From Sphingobacteriaceae bacterium (lineage in GTDB: Bacteria; Bacteroidota; Bacteroidia; B-17B0; Aurantibacillaceae), in the NCBI GenBank assembly GCA_002319075.1, contig NVQB01000001.1:2728001-2792000 (forward strand): a stretch of DNA of 64,000 bases, in the 5' to 3' direction. Positions 60,433 to 64,000 of the stretch are shown in pieces (within the stretch, counting starts at the first letter, position 1; the number at the start of each line of letters is the position of its first letter). A program made the translations under genes and the position numbers. The notes under the pieces were generated by a model. That model had not been told where the DNA came from and did not search any database. It saw nothing but the letters and a program-made list of their open reading frames with translations.

Positions 60433-63081
60433 ATGTCTATAACCCAATTTACCAGATTCTATTTCGCTTTAAATAGTTTTCTCTTACTCTGTTCAGGTAC
60501 CGCTGTAGCTCAAAATCCTGACGATAATTTCACCGTGCATAGTTTCAACGGGAAATTTCTTGAGCATCTTATAAAAGAAAAAATAGATTCGGTGCGGCTC
60601 GCACATAATTTAAAAACACTTCACAACGATTCTATTTTATTTGTTGCAGCGAAATTTCACGCAAATTATTTATTTAATAAAAAGGAGCTAAGCCATACTG
60701 AGCCCGAAAATCCTATCACAGAAACACCTCAAAAACGGGCTGATCATTTTGGAGCAGTAAACTATTTAGTTGGAGAGAACGTTGCATTTACCTATGTAGG
60801 AATTCCCAGCAAAGATAAAAAAGGAAAAGTAAGTACGAATTCCACTTACAATCAAACAGCAACAGACTTCGCTGTTATGTGGGTGCATTCACCCGGGCAT
60901 TATAAAAATATCATCATGCCCGATTACAATGCCACGGGTGTTGCTGTTTGGGCAGATACAAAAACGAATCGTGTTTATGCCGTTCAAAAATTTGCAGACA
61001 TTCTTTACAGGTATCAATTTGATGAGAATAAGAATTTCTTCTCCTATTCAAATTACGTTCCTGAACCCGTTGTAAGCAGTTTTGAAGGAATTCCGGCGCA
61101 GCTTCATAAAGGTAAGCATGCTTACAAATTAAAAAATCCAAAAAAAGAATCGCAGTGTGAACGGTGCTATATGAGTCCGGGTTTTCAATTTGGTTTATCG
61201 AGAATTGAAGCGCGGGATGGTAAGATTTATTTTAGTTCTTATGATTTACAGTCTATTCTTACATTATTGAAGAAAAAGAAGGATGGTTTTGCCGTTGAGC
61301 TCATTTCTTACGATCCTTATGATTGCGGAAATCCCCAGTACTACACTGATCCTTCAAGAAGAAACAAACAATGCGTTTTTAGCGGGAAAGTGCTGAAGCC
61401 GGTTTACAAGAAAAAAGCTATTAAAGGATTTAAGGCGGGAACTAAGGTTAAGAAGATAAAGACAAAAATTGACGCTAACAAAATTAAAAAGTATGAAATA
61501 AAACTGGGAAAACTCCCTAAAGACTTAACGGAATATGTGGAATTAAATCTTGTAATAATTCAGAAAAAGAAGGTTTGCCGCATCATGCGGTTTAGCGGCT
61601 ATTGTGGCGATACATTAGAAAGATTTTATAATCTGCCGCTCTACGTCGACAGTGTTCCGCAAGGCGCGGATATTACAGAGGCTTATAAAAACGTGCAATT
61701 TTCTATCCCTTTTCAAAAAGGGAAAACGGACTATAACATGTCCGACATTAAACCCATTACCGATTCTTTGTTAAGCGAAAATTTCACGGCGGATAGCATC
61801 ATTATAAAAGCCTTTTCATCCGTGGAAGGAAAAGAAGATTTGAATAAAAAACTTCAGGACCAAAGGGCTTTTAATATTGCGAAGGCTTTGGAAAAAAATC
61901 AGAAAGAAAAATTGAATACCGTTATAGTGTCCATAGAAAATTGGGAACTTTTCGAAAAGCAGATTAAAGAAAAAGAGGTCTTAAAAGAGTTAAGAGGTTT
62001 ATCGCACGAAAAAATAAAAGAAGTATTGTTGGATACACTCAAACAAAAAAAGTTTGAACCGTATCTTAAAGACCAGCGGATTGCTTACATCCGCTTGAGA
62101 GCGCGCGAGATCATCAACGAGAAAAACATAGAGCGGTATTTAACTACAAAGATCCGGCTGCAGAAACAAACTCTAGGCAAACTACTTGCTGAAGAAAATA
62201 AAAAGCCGGAAGTAGTACGCAGCTACCTTGACTCTCTGGAACTCTTTATGAATGTGGCTTACGGCTATATTAAAAAGAAAGTGATCAAGCCCGAATTTTT
62301 TGAAAATTTCAGGATCGTAAATTCAAAAGCTTTGAATTCCTACAACATTATGCGTTTGAAATATCTGGCGAAGTTAGATAGTTCCAAGATCGCTGATTTT
62401 GAATGGTCCAGGCAGTTTTATGGAGATCTTGTGTATCTATACAATAACAAGGAAAGTTCTTTTTTTATTGATTATAATATGGACGCCTTAATTCAGCTTT
62501 ATGGAAAGCGAATGAACGTTTCAATACCTGACGATCAACAGGATAATTATTTAGGTGAGCTGAATTATTTTGTCAGAGATTCATTACAAAAAAAACTTGC
62601 ACAAAAATTAGAACTCAATTTTTGGTTTAGTGTATGCAGTAAAACAAAGGAAGAAACTCCAAAAGATAAACAAGAACTTCACTACCGGTGCCTGACGAAT
62701 ATTCATAACTACTTTAATTCGAAAAAAATAGATCTCGCAGAAAAGAATAAGATCTGTTATTACTACATCTATCATTCCCGTGCAGACTGGGCTACAGAAC
62801 TTCTTTGGCCAGATTATCAGAATAAAATCGACAATCCCGAAGGTTTAGTGATTCTCGCAAAAGTATTGTATGAAAATTACCAGGAAACAAAAGACCCAGC
62901 TTACTACGAATTCTTAAAGGAAATTTACGGCCGGATGGGAGAAAAAACCTGGTGCCCTATGTTTGTAGGGCCTTGTAATATAAGTTTCCAGGCGCTGGAC
63001 TATGAGAATTTTCGCAACTTTTATTGTGAAAAATGCAGCTCGTATCTCAATTATGCCAAGGCACCAGATAATGTAAAGTAA
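60433..63081 (+). CDS. Large secreted CAP-domain protein with OmpA-like segment
   Basis: 882 aa. The signal peptide (about 1-26) is followed by a CAP/SCP domain (about 45-205): IDSVRLAHNLKTLHNDSILF, AKFHANYLFNKKELSHTEPE, LVGENVAFTYVG, MWVHSPGHYKNIIMPDYNAT. These hold the two conserved His and the GEN.A and HYKNI signatures of the family. Around residues 420-520 is a divergent OmpA-like segment (DSLLSENFTADSIIIKAFSS, LQDQRAFNIAKAL). The C-terminal 350 residues are charged and helical, with a Cys-rich end (WCPMFVGPCNISF, FYCEKCSSY). The role is unknown. It is 11 bp before the next gene. Confidence 0.8.
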   Translation: MSITQFTRFYFALNSFLLLCSGTAVAQNPDDNFTVHSFNGKFLEHLIKEKIDSVRLAHNLKTLHNDSILFVAAKFHANYLFNKKELSHTEPENPITETPQKRADHFGAVNYLVGENVAFTYVGIPSKDKKGKVSTNSTYNQTATDFAVMWVHSPGHYKNIIMPDYNATGVAVWADTKTNRVYAVQKFADILYRYQFDENKNFFSYSNYVPEPVVSSFEGIPAQLHKGKHAYKLKNPKKESQCERCYMSPGFQFGLSRIEARDGKIYFSSYDLQSILTLLKKKKDGFAVELISYDPYDCGNPQYYTDPSRRNKQCVFSGKVLKPVYKKKAIKGFKAGTKVKKIKTKIDANKIKKYEIKLGKLPKDLTEYVELNLVIIQKKKVCRIMRFSGYCGDTLERFYNLPLYVDSVPQGADITEAYKNVQFSIPFQKGKTDYNMSDIKPITDSLLSENFTADSIIIKAFSSVEGKEDLNKKLQDQRAFNIAKALEKNQKEKLNTVIVSIENWELFEKQIKEKEVLKELRGLSHEKIKEVLLDTLKQKKFEPYLKDQRIAYIRLRAREIINEKNIERYLTTKIRLQKQTLGKLLAEENKKPEVVRSYLDSLELFMNVAYGYIKKKVIKPEFFENFRIVNSKALNSYNIMRLKYLAKLDSSKIADFEWSRQFYGDLVYLYNNKESSFFIDYNMDALIQLYGKRMNVSIPDDQQDNYLGELNYFVRDSLQKKLAQKLELNFWFSVCSKTKEETPKDKQELHYRCLTNIHNYFNSKKIDLAEKNKICYYYIYHSRADWATELLWPDYQNKIDNPEGLVILAKVLYENYQETKDPAYYEFLKEIYGRMGEKTWCPMFVGPCNISFQALDYENFRNFYCEKCSSYLNYAKAPDNVK

Positions 63082-63092
63082 ATTTATATTCA

Positions 63093-63788
63093 ATGGCTAC
63101 TGTTTCGAAGAAAATGCGTTTTGTAACTTGCATCTTGCTCCTTGCAGGATTGGGAGGATTTTTACTTTGGCAAAAATTTATGGTTGTGCATGAGCCTTTT
63201 ATGGATAATGCTTTTTATAAGTTTGAGCTGGATAGCATAAAGAGTCAACGTAGGGTATTGTCTAATGACAAGGCTGGATTAAAGAAGGTAAAGGCGGCAT
63301 TTATCAAAAGCATTACAGGTAAAATATTTCCTTACTGGTATGGAACTAAATGGGATTTTAACGGAACAACTCAATTACCTCAAGAAGGAAGCATTGCCTG
63401 TGGTTATTTTGTTACTACTACATTGGAGGATATGGGCGTTCCAATCAATCGTGTAAAGATGGCGCAGTGCGCGTCAGAGGAAATGATCCGCTCTTTAGTT
63501 TCAAAAAAGAACCTGCACCATTTATCCGGCATGTCTCTTTTAGAATTTGAGAAAAAAATGGAAAATATCGGGCAAGGCCTATATATTATCGGACTGGACA
63601 ATCACACAGGTTATATTTTAATTTCAGAAACTGGAAATTTTTTTATTCATTCCAGTGGTTGGTTTCCTTTTAAAGTGGTTAAGGATAAGTTAAGTGAGTC
63701 AACAGTGATTGGAAAATCAAAGTACCGGGTTGTTGGTAAGATCAGCGATGACGAAGGTTTTCTTAAAAAATGGCTTGAGATTAAATAA
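63093..63788 (+). CDS. Papain-like/NlpC-P60-like fold protein, membrane anchored
   Basis: 231 aa. One N-terminal transmembrane helix (about 8-27). The core has YWYGTKWDFNGTTQLPQEGS followed by IACGYFVTTTLEDMG, where the Cys (about 104) heads a helix as in NlpC/P60 peptidases. GLDNHTGYILIS and FFIHSSGWFPF then supply candidate His residues. The order Cys-His-His fits the cysteine peptidase fold but the match is distant. It is coupled to the CAP-domain gene (11-bp gap), suggesting a shared envelope task. Confidence 0.6.
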   Translation: MATVSKKMRFVTCILLLAGLGGFLLWQKFMVVHEPFMDNAFYKFELDSIKSQRRVLSNDKAGLKKVKAAFIKSITGKIFPYWYGTKWDFNGTTQLPQEGSIACGYFVTTTLEDMGVPINRVKMAQCASEEMIRSLVSKKNLHHLSGMSLLEFEKKMENIGQGLYIIGLDNHTGYILISETGNFFIHSSGWFPFKVVKDKLSESTVIGKSKYRVVGKISDDEGFLKKWLEIK

Positions 63789-63877
63789 ATACAACGCAGC
63801 GTTTAGAAAGAAAATTTATTTTTCTAAAACTGCCAAAGCCGTTAATCTGATAGTTACTACGAAGTGTGTGGCCAAAT

Positions 63878-64000
63878 TTAATAATGCGTCTTCATCTCCA
63901 CATATTTCAAAAACTCCTGCTTAGTAGCTTCTTCCTGGAATTTACCTCCATAAAAAGAGGTTACTGTAGCGGAATTATGATCTTGTACTCCGCGTGACGA
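63878..64000 (-). CDS. folE: GTP cyclohydrolase I, C-terminal part (runs off the window)
   Basis: The last 40 codons are inside the window: SSRGVQDHNSATVTSFYGGK, then FQEEATKQEFLKYVEMKTHY and stop. RGVQ..NS.TVTS..GG.F and the EFL motif are the FolE C-terminal signature (the first step of folate synthesis, GTP to dihydroneopterin triphosphate). The start and zinc site lie outside. Confidence 0.88.
   Translation of the reverse strand, partial: SSRGVQDHNSATVTSFYGGKFQEEATKQEFLKYVEMKTHY

Overview
The window is from an AT-rich member of the Bacteroidota. The evidence is several secreted proteins with type IX secretion (T9SS) C-terminal sorting domains, a TonB-dependent receptor with a carboxypeptidase-like N-terminal domain followed by DUF4249 lipoproteins, an LpxC-FabZ fusion, LytS/LytTR signalling, and promoters of the Bacteroidota type (TTTG about 19 bp upstream of TAnnTTTG). 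I cannot fix the genus. Many genes here seem to start at TTG or GTG, so several starts were moved to the codon that gives a sensible signal peptide or family-like N-terminus. No rRNA, tRNA, CRISPR array or transposase gene was recognised.

Layout: 1-16.3 kb carries a partial secreted protein, a VWA/YfbK-like protein, a hisS-hutH-NTR-like operon, a TonB receptor with two tandem DUF4249 lipoproteins, an ABC ATPase carrying a 7 x 21-bp in-frame repeat, lpxA and lpxC-fabZ, an HhH protein and an APC permease. 16.4-35.3 kb has a T9SS M43 metalloprotease and a second large T9SS protein, DUF4349, a yifB-kinase-holA operon, hemA and a hemC-hemD fusion separated by an antisense T9SS esterase, and a Gly-rich T9SS protein. 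35.7-39.2 kb is a four-gene ABC exporter/LytS/LytTR operon.

39.1-55.2 kb is the most interesting part. It reads as a polymorphic toxin-immunity locus on the minus strand. At its head is a tightly coupled operon: a 1,696-aa surface protein of TANFOR-like type, a 1,127-aa secreted protein with a toxin-like C-terminus, and a small putative immunity gene. Downstream (45.9 down to 40.1 kb) is an array of cassettes. These include three short secreted proteins with a TNT-like (tuberculosis necrotizing toxin, NAD+ glycohydrolase) domain, of which one is intact, one is chimeric and one is frameshifted. The array also holds two orphan toxin C-terminal fragments and about seven different small genes that look like immunity genes, one resembling Imm74. 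The array ends at an S1/P1-family nuclease. A roughly 175-bp block made of the nuclease upstream region and signal-peptide codons is repeated four more times in the array, and it is this block that fronts the TNT toxins. A decayed copy of the nuclease 3' end lies at 35.5 kb. One orphan toxin fragment is homologous to the C-terminus of the 1,127-aa toxin, and the small gene after each shares a WEER motif, which links that toxin to its immunity family from sequence alone.

55.5-64 kb has a four-gene operon (small protein, membrane protein, NarL-type kinase and regulator) behind a textbook promoter, then a beta-barrel protein, an OmpA-like protein, a CAP-domain/OmpA-like protein, a papain-like fold protein and the 3' end of folE.
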